From the NCBI RefSeq assembly GCF_900104845.1, contig NZ_FNSR01000001.1, forward strand, positions 3,644,916-3,708,915: 64,000 nucleotides of DNA, in the 5' to 3' direction. Every line of letters starts with the position of its first letter. Within the stretch, counting starts at the first letter, position 1. The notes beneath the pieces are model-generated. The model ran no database searches. It had not been told where the DNA came from and saw only the letters and a program-made list of their open reading frames with translations. Source of the stretch: Paraburkholderia caballeronis. GTDB lineage: Bacteria > Pseudomonadota > Gammaproteobacteria > Burkholderiales > Burkholderiaceae. Below, piece after piece: positions 55,465 through 63,579 of this stretch. The position numbers and the translations under genes are program-made.

Positions 55465-56514
55465 TTAAACGCGTTCCTCGCGCAGCAGGTTCAGCGCGGC
55501 GAGCACCGGCCGGTCCGAGTAGCTGAACAGCACGGCGTCGCTGTCCGCGTCGAGCCGCACCGGCTGCCACGACGGCGCGACGAACACGTCGCGCGCGTCG
55601 AACGCGAACGACTCGCCGCCGACGTGCGCGGTCCCCTTGCCCTCGACGACGCAGTAGACGGTCGAATCGGTGCTGCGGTACGTGCGGCCGCGAAAGCCCG
55701 TCGGCAGGAACTGCATGAACGTCGCGATCGTCGGCATCGGCCAGCCGCCGGTCGCCGGGTTCACGTAACGCAGCTTCACGCCGTCCCACGGGTCGAGTTC
55801 GCCGCCGCGGTACAGCACGTCCAGCGCCTCGCGGCTGCGCGCATACGGGTAGCTGAAGATCGGCGAGGTCGGATCGGTCACGCGGTGGCGCACCGGCACC
55901 ATGTTGTGGCCGAAGCGCGCGAAGCTGTCGCCTTCGGGCCGCGACACCGGCTGCGTCGCTTCCGGGTAGCTCTGCGCGAAACCCGCGTCGAGATGCGCGA
56001 CGAGCGGAATGTCGAGGCCGTCGAGCCACACGACCGGCTCCCCGCCTTCGTCGGCGGACGGATTGCCGTGGTCGTGCCACGTCCACGACGGCGTGATGAT
56101 GAAGTCGCCCGGATGCATCGTCGTGCGCTCGCCGTTCACCGCGGTCCACGCGCCCTTGCCTTCGACGATGAAGCGCAGCGCGGACTGCGTATGGCGGTGG
56201 CTCGGCGCGATCTCGCCGGGCAGGATCAGTTGCAGGCCCGCGTACAGGTTCGGCGTCAGCGCGGACTTGCCGGGCAGGCCCGGGTTCTCCAGCACGAGCA
56301 CGCGGCGCACGGCCTCTTCCGCGCTGATGACCGCGCCGGCCTGCATCACCAGATCGCGGATCTGCGCGTACTTCCAGATCGCGGGCAGCGCCTTCGGCTG
56401 CGGGGTCTTCGGCACGAGGTTGTGCAGCGACTCCCACAGCGGCGCGAGCCGTTGCTGGGCGATCTGCCCGTAATACGCGCGGCGGGTATCGGAAAGGGGG
56501 GCGGTTGCGGACAT
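55465..56514 (-). CDS. gtdA: gentisate 1,2-dioxygenase
   Basis: About 349 residues with two cupin domains. The N-terminal cupin has the iron-binding histidines in [11 protein letters not shown] (His106, His108) and WHDHGN (His147, His149), and the second cupin is degenerate ([17 protein letters not shown]). It opens the gentisate ring to maleylpyruvate using Fe(II) and oxygen. The start at 56514 has GGAG 8 nt upstream; 56532 is an alternative. It is the first gene of the minus-strand aromatic operon, divergent from a LysR gene. Confidence 0.94.
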   Translation of the reverse strand: MSATAPLSDTRRAYYGQIAQQRLAPLWESLHNLVPKTPQPKALPAIWKYAQIRDLVMQAGAVISAEEAVRRVLVLENPGLPGKSALTPNLYAGLQLILPGEIAPSHRHTQSALRFIVEGKGAWTAVNGERTTMHPGDFIITPSWTWHDHGNPSADEGGEPVVWLDGLDIPLVAHLDAGFAQSYPEATQPVSRPEGDSFARFGHNMVPVRHRVTDPTSPIFSYPYARSREALDVLYRGGELDPWDGVKLRYVNPATGGWPMPTIATFMQFLPTGFRGRTYRSTDSTVYCVVEGKGTAHVGGESFAFDARDVFVAPSWQPVRLDADSDAVLFSYSDRPVLAALNLLREERV

Positions 56515-56596
56515 TCGGGCGTCTCCAGTCATGTCTCGTCCGAGCCGGGATCAGGAAAAACGCGCCTACCGGGTCGGCCATTGCAGTGGGACGATT

Positions 56597-56646
56597 TATA
56601 TGCCTGCGAGCTATACGCTGTAAAATAGTAAATTCATCTCATTCAT
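56597..56646. promoter_or_regulatory. AT-rich control region between gtdA and its LysR regulator
   Basis: TATA-N11-TATA (56597-56615) matches the spacing of LysR boxes, and ATTCAT-CTC-ATTCAT (56632-56646) is a direct repeat. The stretch is the only AT-rich DNA in the neighbourhood and lies in the 159-nt divergent gap, so it should hold both promoters and the activator sites. Confidence 0.5.
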
Positions 56647-56673
56647 ACGTTTCTGGATATAACAGGACGCACA

Positions 56674-57630
56674 ATGACGGACTGGACTCATCGGCTGCGG
56701 CTGCGCCATCTGCAGTGGCTGCTGAGCGTCGCGGAGACACGCAACCTGAGCCAGTCGGCGGCCGCGCTGAACACGACGCAGCCGGCGCTTTCGAAATGGC
56801 TGAAGGAGTTGCAGGAGGACATCGGGCTGCCGCTGTTCGAGCGGCACGCGCGCGGTCTGCGGCCGACCGCGTACGGCGAGGCGCTGATCGAGCATGCGAA
56901 GCGCATCGAAGCGCACCTCGACTCCGCGCGCGACGACATGGCCGCGCTGATCGACGGCGGCAGCGGACTGGTGTCGATCGGCACGTCGGGGGTGTCGGCC
57001 GCGGACACGGTGCCGCTCGCGGTCGCGCGGCTGCTGCGGCAGATGCCGCGCGCGCAGGTGCGGCTGATCGAAAGCACGATGAACCTGATGATGCCGCAGC
57101 TCGTGCGCGGCGAACTCGACGTCGTGGTCGGCCGCGCCGCGAGCGAGACCGACGATCCGCGCCTGAGAAGCGAGACGCTGTATCGCGAGCCGATCAACTT
57201 CGTGAGCGGCATCGTGCATCCGCTCGCCGGGCGCGACGCGCTTGACTGGGACGACCTGTCCGGCTACGGGTGGATTGTCTGGCCGCACGGCACGCCGGTG
57301 CGCAAGGCGCTCGACACCGCGCTCGCGGCGGCCGGCAGGACGATGCCGCGGCACAGCGTCGAGTCGAACTCGTCGATCCTGAACATCACGCTGCTCAACC
57401 ATAGCGAACTGGTCGGCGTCGCATCGCACCGGGCGGCGCTGCGCTTTGAGCGGCAGGGTGTACTGCGCGTGCTGCCGATGCAGTTGACCGGACACGGCGC
57501 GGTGTCGATGTACTGGCGCGACGACAGCCTGAGCCGCGCTGCGGTCGCGGCGGCGCTCGACCATCTGCGCGCCTGTGCGCGCGAAGGCCTGGACGCCGCC
57601 GACGACCTCGACGCGGACGCGGCCGGCTAG
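56674..57630 (+). CDS. mhbR: LysR family regulator of the gentisate cluster
   Basis: 318 residues: winged helix at about 8-65 (LRHLQWLLSVAETRNLSQSAAALNTTQPALSKWLKEL) and the effector domain (LVSIGTSGVSAADTVPLAVARLL onward). It is divergent from gtdA, the classic place for the activator of an aromatic operon. Its stop shares the bases CTAG with the stop of the convergent DUF2063 gene. Confidence 0.88.
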   Translation: MTDWTHRLRLRHLQWLLSVAETRNLSQSAAALNTTQPALSKWLKELQEDIGLPLFERHARGLRPTAYGEALIEHAKRIEAHLDSARDDMAALIDGGSGLVSIGTSGVSAADTVPLAVARLLRQMPRAQVRLIESTMNLMMPQLVRGELDVVVGRAASETDDPRLRSETLYREPINFVSGIVHPLAGRDALDWDDLSGYGWIVWPHGTPVRKALDTALAAAGRTMPRHSVESNSSILNITLLNHSELVGVASHRAALRFERQGVLRVLPMQLTGHGAVSMYWRDDSLSRAAVAAALDHLRACAREGLDAADDLDADAAG

Positions 57631-58484
57631 TCCGCGCGCAGCCCGGTGATCGCGGCGGCGCCAAGCCACGCGCCCCACTGGGTCGGGAAGTCGAAGCCCG
57701 GATCGAGGTCGAACCCGGCCGCGAGCGCGTCGTCCAGCGTCGCGCCGTTTTGCAGCGCGACGAACGCCGCGTGCGCGGCGGCCGTCTGCGACAGCACGCC
57801 GGGACGCCACTGCGGACGGACGACGAGCGACCACGACGGCGTGTCGATCCGCCCGGGCCACGCGCCGCCCGGTTGATGCGCGCGCCAGATCGCGTCGACC
57901 GCAAACGGGGATGCGAGCGCGACGCACGCCGGATGCACCGCGAGCCGCGCGTCCGACAGTGCAGCGGGGTCCATCGCGAGCCATTGCTGCGGGGAAAGCG
58001 GCACGACGTCGGCCGCGAACGCGGCCTTGTGCAGCGCCCATTCGAGTCGCGCGACGCCGGCGAAATACGCGTGACGCGGGTCCGGCTCGTAACGCGCGAC
58101 GAAGTCGGCGAGGGCCGCGCCGAAGCGGTTCAGGTCCGCGTCCGGCGACGGATTCGCGCGCGCGTACGCAAGCGACAATGCGTCGAAGTACGGATCGCCG
58201 GTCAGCGCGAGCAGCACCGGGTATGCGCTGGCGAGCGCGCGCCGGCGCGCGGCGCGGACGTTGCCGCGATAGAGGCCGATGCGGGCATGGTGAGCGGCTT
58301 GTTGTGCGTCGGTGGCCGCAGCGTGATCGCGGTGCGCGAGGTCACTCGATCGGCTCCCCTCCAGTGGGTCTTGCAGATCGACAACCGGCCGCAGATGCGC
58401 GGACAACTGCGCATCGCGTGGCGGATCGTCCAGCGCGTCCGCGAACAGGCGCTGAAGCGTTTCGAGTTCCGCACCGCCGCTCAC
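57627..58484 (-). CDS. bufC: DUF2063 protein, BufC-type partner of the MNIO enzyme
   Basis: 285 residues. The N-terminal part carries the DUF2063 signature [14 protein letters not shown] ... [45 protein letters not shown]; the C-terminal 130 residues are a less conserved domain. In known bufferin and related systems the partner helps the DUF692 enzyme recognise its peptide. The GTG start at 58484 overlaps the bufB stop (GTGA), so it is translationally coupled. Assignment as BufC rests on family plus gene order. Confidence 0.85.
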   Translation of the reverse strand: MSGGAELETLQRLFADALDDPPRDAQLSAHLRPVVDLQDPLEGSRSSDLAHRDHAAATDAQQAAHHARIGLYRGNVRAARRRALASAYPVLLALTGDPYFDALSLAYARANPSPDADLNRFGAALADFVARYEPDPRHAYFAGVARLEWALHKAAFAADVVPLSPQQWLAMDPAALSDARLAVHPACVALASPFAVDAIWRAHQPGGAWPGRIDTPSWSLVVRPQWRPGVLSQTAAAHAAFVALQNGATLDDALAAGFDLDPGFDFPTQWGAWLGAAAITGLRAD

Positions 58485-59347
58485 GGATGCGCTCCGTTCC
58501 GGACGGCGTCGGCCCGCGCCGCCGCCATCCGCTCGCGCGCGATCCGCGCTTCGTCCAGCAGCACGTCGAGCGGCGGCACGTCGGTATCCCATTCGATCAG
58601 CGTCGGCACGTTGCCGAACCGGTCGAGCGCCGCGTCGTAAAGCGCCCACACGGCCGGCGCGACGCGCGAACCGTGATCGTCGATCACCGCCGCCTCCGTC
58701 ACCCGATGACCGGCCAGATGGATCTCGCCGACGACGTCTGCCGGCAGCGCGGCCATCGCGGCAAGCGCGTCCTCGCCATGATTGCGCTGGTTCACGTACA
58801 GGTTGTTCACGTCGAGCAACACGCCGCAGCCGGTGCGCCGCGCCAGTTCCGCGAGAAACGCCGTCTCGCCGTACTGGTCGGCGCGAAACCGCACGTAGGC
58901 GGACACGTTCTCGATCAGCACCGGCCGGCGCAGCGCATCCTGCATCTGCGCGACGCGCCCGCAGACGAGATCGAGCGCCGCGCGCGTGAGCGGCATCGGC
59001 AGCAGGTCGTGCAGATGTCCGCCCGCGACCGCCCCCCAGCACAGATGCTCGGAGACGACCGCCGGCTCGATCCGTTCGACGAGCCGCCGCAGACGCGCCA
59101 GATGCGTAGCGTCGAGCGGTCCCGCCGAACCGAGGCCCAGCCCGACGCCATGCAGGCTGACTGCCCGGTCGCGCCGCACGATGTCGAGCACGTGCAGGTC
59201 GTAGCCGCCGTCGCCGAAGTAGTTTTCGCTGTGGACTTCGACCCAGGCGACGGCAGGCGGCGGACCGGCGACGAACGCGTCGTAATGCGCGTGGCGCAGC
59301 CCGATGCCGACGCCTGCCGGCGCGCGCGGCGCGCTCATCGCCGTCAT
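58481..59347 (-). CDS. bufB: DUF692 multinuclear non-heme iron oxidase (MNIO), BufB-type
   Basis: 288-residue TIM barrel of the DUF692 family. Metal-ligand candidates are seen in order: VEVHSENYF (Glu37, His39, Glu41, Asn42), [39 protein letters not shown] and IEWDTDVP. In MbnB and BufB such enzymes hold two or three irons and use oxygen to turn peptide cysteines into oxazolone or thiooxazole groups. It lies 31 nt behind the precursor gene and overlaps bufC. Start at 59347 (59338 is possible). Confidence 0.9.
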   Translation of the reverse strand: MTAMSAPRAPAGVGIGLRHAHYDAFVAGPPPAVAWVEVHSENYFGDGGYDLHVLDIVRRDRAVSLHGVGLGLGSAGPLDATHLARLRRLVERIEPAVVSEHLCWGAVAGGHLHDLLPMPLTRAALDLVCGRVAQMQDALRRPVLIENVSAYVRFRADQYGETAFLAELARRTGCGVLLDVNNLYVNQRNHGEDALAAMAALPADVVGEIHLAGHRVTEAAVIDDHGSRVAPAVWALYDAALDRFGNVPTLIEWDTDVPPLDVLLDEARIARERMAAARADAVRNGAHP

Positions 59348-59378
59348 CCGCGCATGCAGCCGCCTGGCGAAAGCACCG

Positions 59379-59633
59379 TCATTTCTCCGCCGTGCCGCCG
59401 AGCTTGTCGCAGGTGCCCTTCGGCATGGTCTTGAAGTCGCCCTTGTCGTGATCCACCTTCGCCTGGCCCGCGCAGTCGTGCACGCCGGTCTTGCTCGCGC
59501 AGTCGTTCTGGCCGGCCTTCGCGACGCCGTAGCACTGCACGGTGTCGTCCGCGTGCGCGACGCCGACAGTCGCCGTCGCGAGGCCCGCCAACGCGGCGGC
59601 GATTGCCGCGTGGCGGCTGAGTTGCGTTTTCAT
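59379..59633 (-). CDS. bufA: DUF2282 bufferin-type precursor peptide (BufA)
   Basis: 84 residues: a signal peptide (cleavage near VAHA, about residue 28) and a mature part with four cysteines (34, 45, 54, 75) in the DUF2282 pattern [21 protein letters not shown] ... PKGTC, ending DKLGG. This is the substrate class of the DUF692 enzyme encoded next. In characterised bufferins the modified cysteines bind copper in the periplasm. GGGAG lies 7 nt before the ATG. Copper binding here is inference from the family. Confidence 0.9.
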   Translation of the reverse strand: MKTQLSRHAAIAAALAGLATATVGVAHADDTVQCYGVAKAGQNDCASKTGVHDCAGQAKVDHDKGDFKTMPKGTCDKLGGTAEK

Positions 59634-59931
59634 CGGATGCTCCCGGAGTCGAGTGTCGCCGCGACGCCGCCGCTGTCGGGCGCGTCGCGTGGTGTCGCCT
59701 ATTGTGCATCACCGAAATATCGCCCATCGCGGAACGCCGGCGGCCCACCATGCGGCAACGCAGCATTCAATGCCGAAGCATCACGAGGGGGGCGGCAATT
59801 ATCTCAATATTGGCAATTAAGTTTGGCCTGCCCGGCTATTTATCTTGATATCGCGGTGCAATAAAGTTCACTCACACGCTCAGACGAACTCATTGTTACG
59901 AGCGAATACACAATATCCGGAGGTTTTGATC
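59634..59931. other. 298-nt divergent region between bufA and the DUF4148 gene
   Basis: It must carry the bufA promoter (minus) and the DUF4148 promoter (plus). The half near DUF4148 is AT-rich and holds paired GGCAATT repeats (entered separately). I looked for an ECF -35 motif (GGAAC or GTAAC type) before bufA and did not find a convincing one. Confidence 0.5.
59794..59818. promoter_or_regulatory. GGCAATT direct repeat with 18-nt period
   Basis: GGCAATT at 59794-59800 and again at 59812-59818, separated by 11 nt (ATCTCAATATT). Direct repeats at about this spacing are typical of two-component response regulator sites. The DNA lies between bufA and DUF4148, so either could be the target. Confidence 0.4.
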
Positions 59932-60240
59932 ATGAAGTCGCTTATTGCAGCCGCTTTCGCCGTCACCGTTCTCGCCGCACCCGCTCTGACGTTCGCGCAG
60001 GAAAACAACGCGCCGATGACCCGCGCGCAGGTTCGCGCCGAACTCGTTCAACTGGAAAAGGCCGGCTACCGTCCGGGCCTGTCCAGCCCGTACTACCCGG
60101 AAGACCTGAACGCCGCACAAGCGCGCGTCGCGCAGCAGGACGCCCCGCAGGCTTCGGCCTACGGCCCGTCGACGACCGGTTCGTCGCAAACCGGCGCCCG
60201 TCCGGCAACCGGCCCGAAGTCGGTCTACTTCGGCCAGTAA
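59932..60240 (+). CDS. DUF4148 exported small protein
   Basis: 102 residues: signal peptide MKSLIAAAFAVTVLAAPALTFA, then the DUF4148 core MTRAQVRAELVQLEKAGYRPG, followed by a Gln/Ser/Gly-rich tail ending SVYFGQ. A periplasmic family very common in Burkholderia, often induced by stress, function unknown. CCGGAGG lies 8 nt before the ATG. It is divergent from bufA. Confidence 0.9.
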   Translation: MKSLIAAAFAVTVLAAPALTFAQENNAPMTRAQVRAELVQLEKAGYRPGLSSPYYPEDLNAAQARVAQQDAPQASAYGPSTTGSSQTGARPATGPKSVYFGQ

Positions 60241-60320
60241 TGCCGCTCCGGCAGGACTCGCGCCTGCCGCCGCGCCCGATGCAAGGCATCGGTGCGCCGT
60301 CGTAATCGAGTAGTTGCTCA

Positions 60321-60363
60321 AGCCCGCTCTCGTCGATCGATCGCGAGAGCGGGCTGTTCGTTT
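60321..60363 (+). terminator. terminator-like hairpin after the DUF4148 gene
   Basis: 12-bp stem AGCCCGCTCTCG (60321-60332) with CGAGAGCGGGCT (60344-60355), followed by GTTCGTTT. The T run is interrupted, so termination may be partial; a second, cleaner terminator follows. Confidence 0.7.
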
Positions 60364-60442
60364 ATCGTCGGTCCACGCGCACAGGGATTCATGCAGTGGA
60401 CCCACGCCCAGGAAACCTCCGCCGCCGGGAGCCCGGCGGCTT

Positions 60443-60469
60443 GCCCGGACGCAAGTCCGGGCCTTTTTC
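60443..60469 (+). terminator. second terminator after the DUF4148 gene
   Basis: GCCCGGAC-GCAA-GTCCGGGC, a perfect 8-bp stem with a stable tetraloop, followed by CTTTTT. It lies just before the end of the convergent porin gene. Confidence 0.8.
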
Positions 60470-60502
60470 ACCGCTCAACCCGCCGCGCCCAACCGGCGAC
60501 GA

Positions 60503-61612
60503 CTAGAACCGATGCCGGACGCCCGCGGCAATCATCAACTGATTGCGGCCACTCGACGGGTCGTTCGTGTTGATCACCGCCGGCGCGCCCGACGACGCGC
60601 GCTGGTACAGCGCCTCCGCATACACGTCCGTGCGCTTCGAGAACTGGTAGTTCGCCTGCACCGCGCCGGTGTGCCAGTGCGCGTTCGACGCGTTCGTGTA
60701 CACGTACATGCCCGCCAGCGCGAGCGCCGGCAGCAGTTGCCATGTCGCATTCGCCTCGTAGTTGCTGAACGCGATCGACGCGAGCGGCGCGCCGCTGTCC
60801 GCGTCGGCGACGCCGGTGCTGATCGAGCGCGACCATGCGCCCGCGAGCGTCACGTCGCCGAGCGCGTAACTCGCGCCGACGCCGACCGTATCCTGCTTGC
60901 GCACGCTCGCGCTGACGAGCGAGCCATCCGGCCCCGGCAGCACGAACGGGTCGTATGCGCCGGACGGCGTCACGCCGCGCCCGTTCGCGCGCAGCCACGC
61001 GGCGCCCGCATTGAACGCGCCGGCCGAGTAGTTCGCGCCGATGCTGTACGCGCGGTTCTCCGCGAAGCGCCCCGCGCCGTTCGAGAACGCGTACATGCCG
61101 CCGAACGTGAAGCCGTCGTACGACGGGCTCGCGTACTTGATCGAGTTCGCGGCGAGGTACGAGTTGTTCGCGTTGTCGTTGTCGAACGGGTGCGCGAACG
61201 CGGTGCCGCCGTTGCCGCCCGTCAGCGTGAACGGCGCGAAGTAGTCGTGGATCGAGTCGTACTGGTGGCCGAGCGTCACCTGTCCATATGCATCCGATCC
61301 GAGCCCCACGTACGCCGGGTGATCGTTGAATTCCTCGCCGCTCGACACCGAAAAACCGCGCTCGAAACGGAACAGCGCCTTCGCGCCGCCGCCGAGATCT
61401 TCCGCGCCCTCCAGCCCCCAGTAGCTGCCGTCGATCAGCCCGGACGTCGTGCGGTACTGCGCGCGGCCGCCGACGTTGTTGACGTACGCGAAACCGGCGT
61501 CGAGTTCGCCGTACAGCGCGACGCTGCTCTGCGCCGCCGCGCCCACGCTCAACGTCCCGGCAACGATCGTCCCCGCGGCGCGAACAGCCGCCCTGTTCAT
61601 CGAGATACCCAT
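60503..61612 (-). CDS. outer membrane porin, second copy
   Basis: About 369 residues. A short signal region (MNRAAVRAAGTIVAGTLSVGAAA) is followed by QSSVALYGELDAGFAYVNNVGG, the first strand of betaproteobacterial porins; SYWGLEGAEDLGGGAKALFRFERGF and the terminal GVRHRF strand with final Phe match the family. It differs clearly from the other porin in the window, so channel selectivity probably differs. Start at 61612 by AGGG upstream; 61600 is possible. Confidence 0.9.
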   Translation of the reverse strand: MGISMNRAAVRAAGTIVAGTLSVGAAAQSSVALYGELDAGFAYVNNVGGRAQYRTTSGLIDGSYWGLEGAEDLGGGAKALFRFERGFSVSSGEEFNDHPAYVGLGSDAYGQVTLGHQYDSIHDYFAPFTLTGGNGGTAFAHPFDNDNANNSYLAANSIKYASPSYDGFTFGGMYAFSNGAGRFAENRAYSIGANYSAGAFNAGAAWLRANGRGVTPSGAYDPFVLPGPDGSLVSASVRKQDTVGVGASYALGDVTLAGAWSRSISTGVADADSGAPLASIAFSNYEANATWQLLPALALAGMYVYTNASNAHWHTGAVQANYQFSKRTDVYAEALYQRASSGAPAVINTNDPSSGRNQLMIAAGVRHRF

Positions 61613-61971
61613 ATCAAACCCTGCGAACGAGAAGAAAGCGGGAACCGGAGGCAGCCTGAATCCCGTTTGTACCGCAGCGCGCCGCAGCCGATCCGCAAGC
61701 TGCCGCGCTGCAGGCAATCCGATGCCGTCCGATCTGTAATGCGATGAAATGATAGTGAAAGACTCGGAGAGCCAACAACGCGGCGTCGCGTGTTTGCATC
61801 GGAATCCGCGCGCGTCGCGCGCTGCGTCAACGAGACCGGAAAACAGGATTGCGCGGACCGTTGTTTAGGTATTGAGATTCATTCTCAATCAAGAGGGTCT
61901 GCAATAGCGTTCAAGACTGGCCGGCGCGGCGGACGGAAGATGGCGCTCCCGTATCCAAGGAGCTAATACCC
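61613..61971. other. 359-nt intergenic region between the second porin and the DUF2000 gene
   Basis: It holds the promoters of the porin (minus) and the DUF2000 gene (plus), and the Fur-box-like palindrome at 61871-61889. The stretch 61735-61770 is AT-richer and suits the porin promoter. No gene is supported. Confidence 0.5.
61871..61889. promoter_or_regulatory. Fur-box-like palindrome upstream of the DUF2000 gene
   Basis: ATTGAGA-TTCAT-TCTCAAT, a perfect 7-5-7 inverted repeat of 19 bp, closely matches the betaproteobacterial Fur box core TGAGAAT-N-ATTCTCA. It lies 82 nt before the DUF2000 ATG, where a promoter is expected. Iron control of that gene follows as inference. Confidence 0.65.
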
Positions 61972-62415
61972 ATGCAGTCAATGCAGAACGTCGATACCGC
62001 CTCACCCGCGACGCCGGAACGCTGCGTGATCGTCGTGGACAACCAGTTGCCGGCCGGACGCGCGGCGAACGCCGCCGCCGTGCTCGCGCTGACCGTCGGC
62101 CACCGGCACCCGGCGCTCGTCGGGCTGCCGCTCGTGGACGCGTCGGGCGTCGAGCATCCGGGGCTGATCCCGATCGGCATCGCGGTGCTGGCCGCCGACC
62201 AGGCAACGCTGTCCGGCATCCGCGGCAAGGGTGCGGCGGCCGGCTGCGACATCGTGGATTTCCCGGTGCAGGGCCAGCAGACGACCGATTATTCGGCATT
62301 CCGCGATGCCGTCGCGCAGGTCGCGACCGCCGACCTGCAATACGTCGGCGTCGCGCTGATCGGCGCGCGCAAGCCGATCGGCAAGATCGTCGCGAATCTC
62401 GGTCTGTTGAAGTAA
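61972..62415 (+). CDS. DUF2000 family protein
   Basis: 147 residues of the DUF2000 fold (ERCVIVVDNQLPAGRAANAAAVLALTVGHRHP, PIGIAVLAADQATLSGIRGKG, YVGVALIGARKPIGKIVANLGLLK). The family has known structures but no proven role; members are often next to AraC-type regulators, as here. CAAGGAG lies 10 nt before the ATG. A Fur-like box is upstream. It converges with the AraC gene 21 nt away. Confidence 0.88.
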   Translation: MQSMQNVDTASPATPERCVIVVDNQLPAGRAANAAAVLALTVGHRHPALVGLPLVDASGVEHPGLIPIGIAVLAADQATLSGIRGKGAAAGCDIVDFPVQGQQTTDYSAFRDAVAQVATADLQYVGVALIGARKPIGKIVANLGLLK

Positions 62416-62436
62416 GCGGAAATAAGCGGACCGCGC

Positions 62437-63285
62437 TCAGCGCAGCAGCGCCTTTCGGTACGCGCCCGGCGTCACGCCGACGCTCCGGCGGAAAGAACGC
62501 GTCAGATGGGCCTGGTCCGCGAAACCGGTCGCGGCCGCGACGTCGCTCAGCGCACGGCCGACGCGGATCAACCCGATCGCGCACCGGATGCGGGCCTGAC
62601 GCTGATAGCCGTGCGGCGTCATCCCGACATGGCGCTCGAACGCGCGAAAGAGCCGGTACGGCGGCAGTCCGGCCGCCTGCGCGATGTCGCCGAGGCGGAC
62701 GTTGCGGTCCAGATGATGCGTGAGGAAATCCTTCGCGAGCGCGATCGCACGCGGCTCGCGCCCCGCGTCGGCGCGCGCGGCCGGCCGGCGCACGTGCCGC
62801 TCGAAGAGCCGCGCCGCGAACGCCAGGTAACGCTCCTCGCGCTTGAGCGCCTCGCCCTCGACCTCCGAGCAGCGATGGACGCCGTAGAACATCGCCGTCA
62901 ACGCGGGATCGCTGATGATCGGCCCGGTCAGCCGGCCGCCGTGGGTCGCGCCGCCGTGGCCGTCGCCGAGCAGCGAACCCAGATGCGCGGTGTCGACGTA
63001 GACCGTCCGCTGCCGCCAGCCGTGTTCGTCCACCGGCCAGCCCGCGTGCGGCTCGTCGGCGTCGATCGCGTACAGGTCGCCCTGCCGCGCGACGAATTCC
63101 GTGCCGCGCATCCGGATGCGGATCGCGCCTTCGGTAATCAACGCGAAACACGCAGTCTGGTGCGTGTGGACGTCGTACGAGAAATCGTGGAACTGGCCGC
63201 GCAGCAGTTCGGCGCCGAGATCCGGCGCGCGCCAGATTCGAACGTCCGTCTTGCGGACCGTGGAGGAAAGTGCGGAATGGCCCAT
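62437..63285 (-). CDS. AraC family transcriptional regulator
   Basis: 282 residues: N-terminal cupin-type sensor domain (VHTHQTACFALITEGAIRIRMRG, DLYAIDADEPHAGWP) and a C-terminal double helix-turn-helix (AKDFLTHHLDRNVRLGDIAQAAGLPPYRLFRAFERHVGMTPHGYQ, SDVAAATGFADQAHLTRSFRRSVGVTPGAYR). The start at 63285 gives the usual family N-terminus. It is convergent with DUF2000, a recurring gene pair. Confidence 0.92.
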   Translation of the reverse strand: MGHSALSSTVRKTDVRIWRAPDLGAELLRGQFHDFSYDVHTHQTACFALITEGAIRIRMRGTEFVARQGDLYAIDADEPHAGWPVDEHGWRQRTVYVDTAHLGSLLGDGHGGATHGGRLTGPIISDPALTAMFYGVHRCSEVEGEALKREERYLAFAARLFERHVRRPAARADAGREPRAIALAKDFLTHHLDRNVRLGDIAQAAGLPPYRLFRAFERHVGMTPHGYQRQARIRCAIGLIRVGRALSDVAAATGFADQAHLTRSFRRSVGVTPGAYRKALLR

Positions 63286-63579
63286 GGTGTCGATGCGTGC
63301 GGTTCGCCTGCGTCGGCGCGGCAAAGCCGCACCACGGCTCGAACCGGCTGGATCGCCAAAGCGGTTCACGAAACCGGTCAATCATAGCCGCCGGCGGGAA
63401 ATCGTGCGGACCGCGATCGCGGCCGTTCCTTTTCGGAAGCTTCGGAAGCAACCCGGCGCGCCGGCCCTCTTCATGCACATCGGCTCGCCGCGTCGCGTAG
63501 CTCCATCCTTTCGACACATCCGGGAACCAGACTCGTTGTCGTCGGCCCATAACCACGACCCACTCTGGAGGAATAGGCG

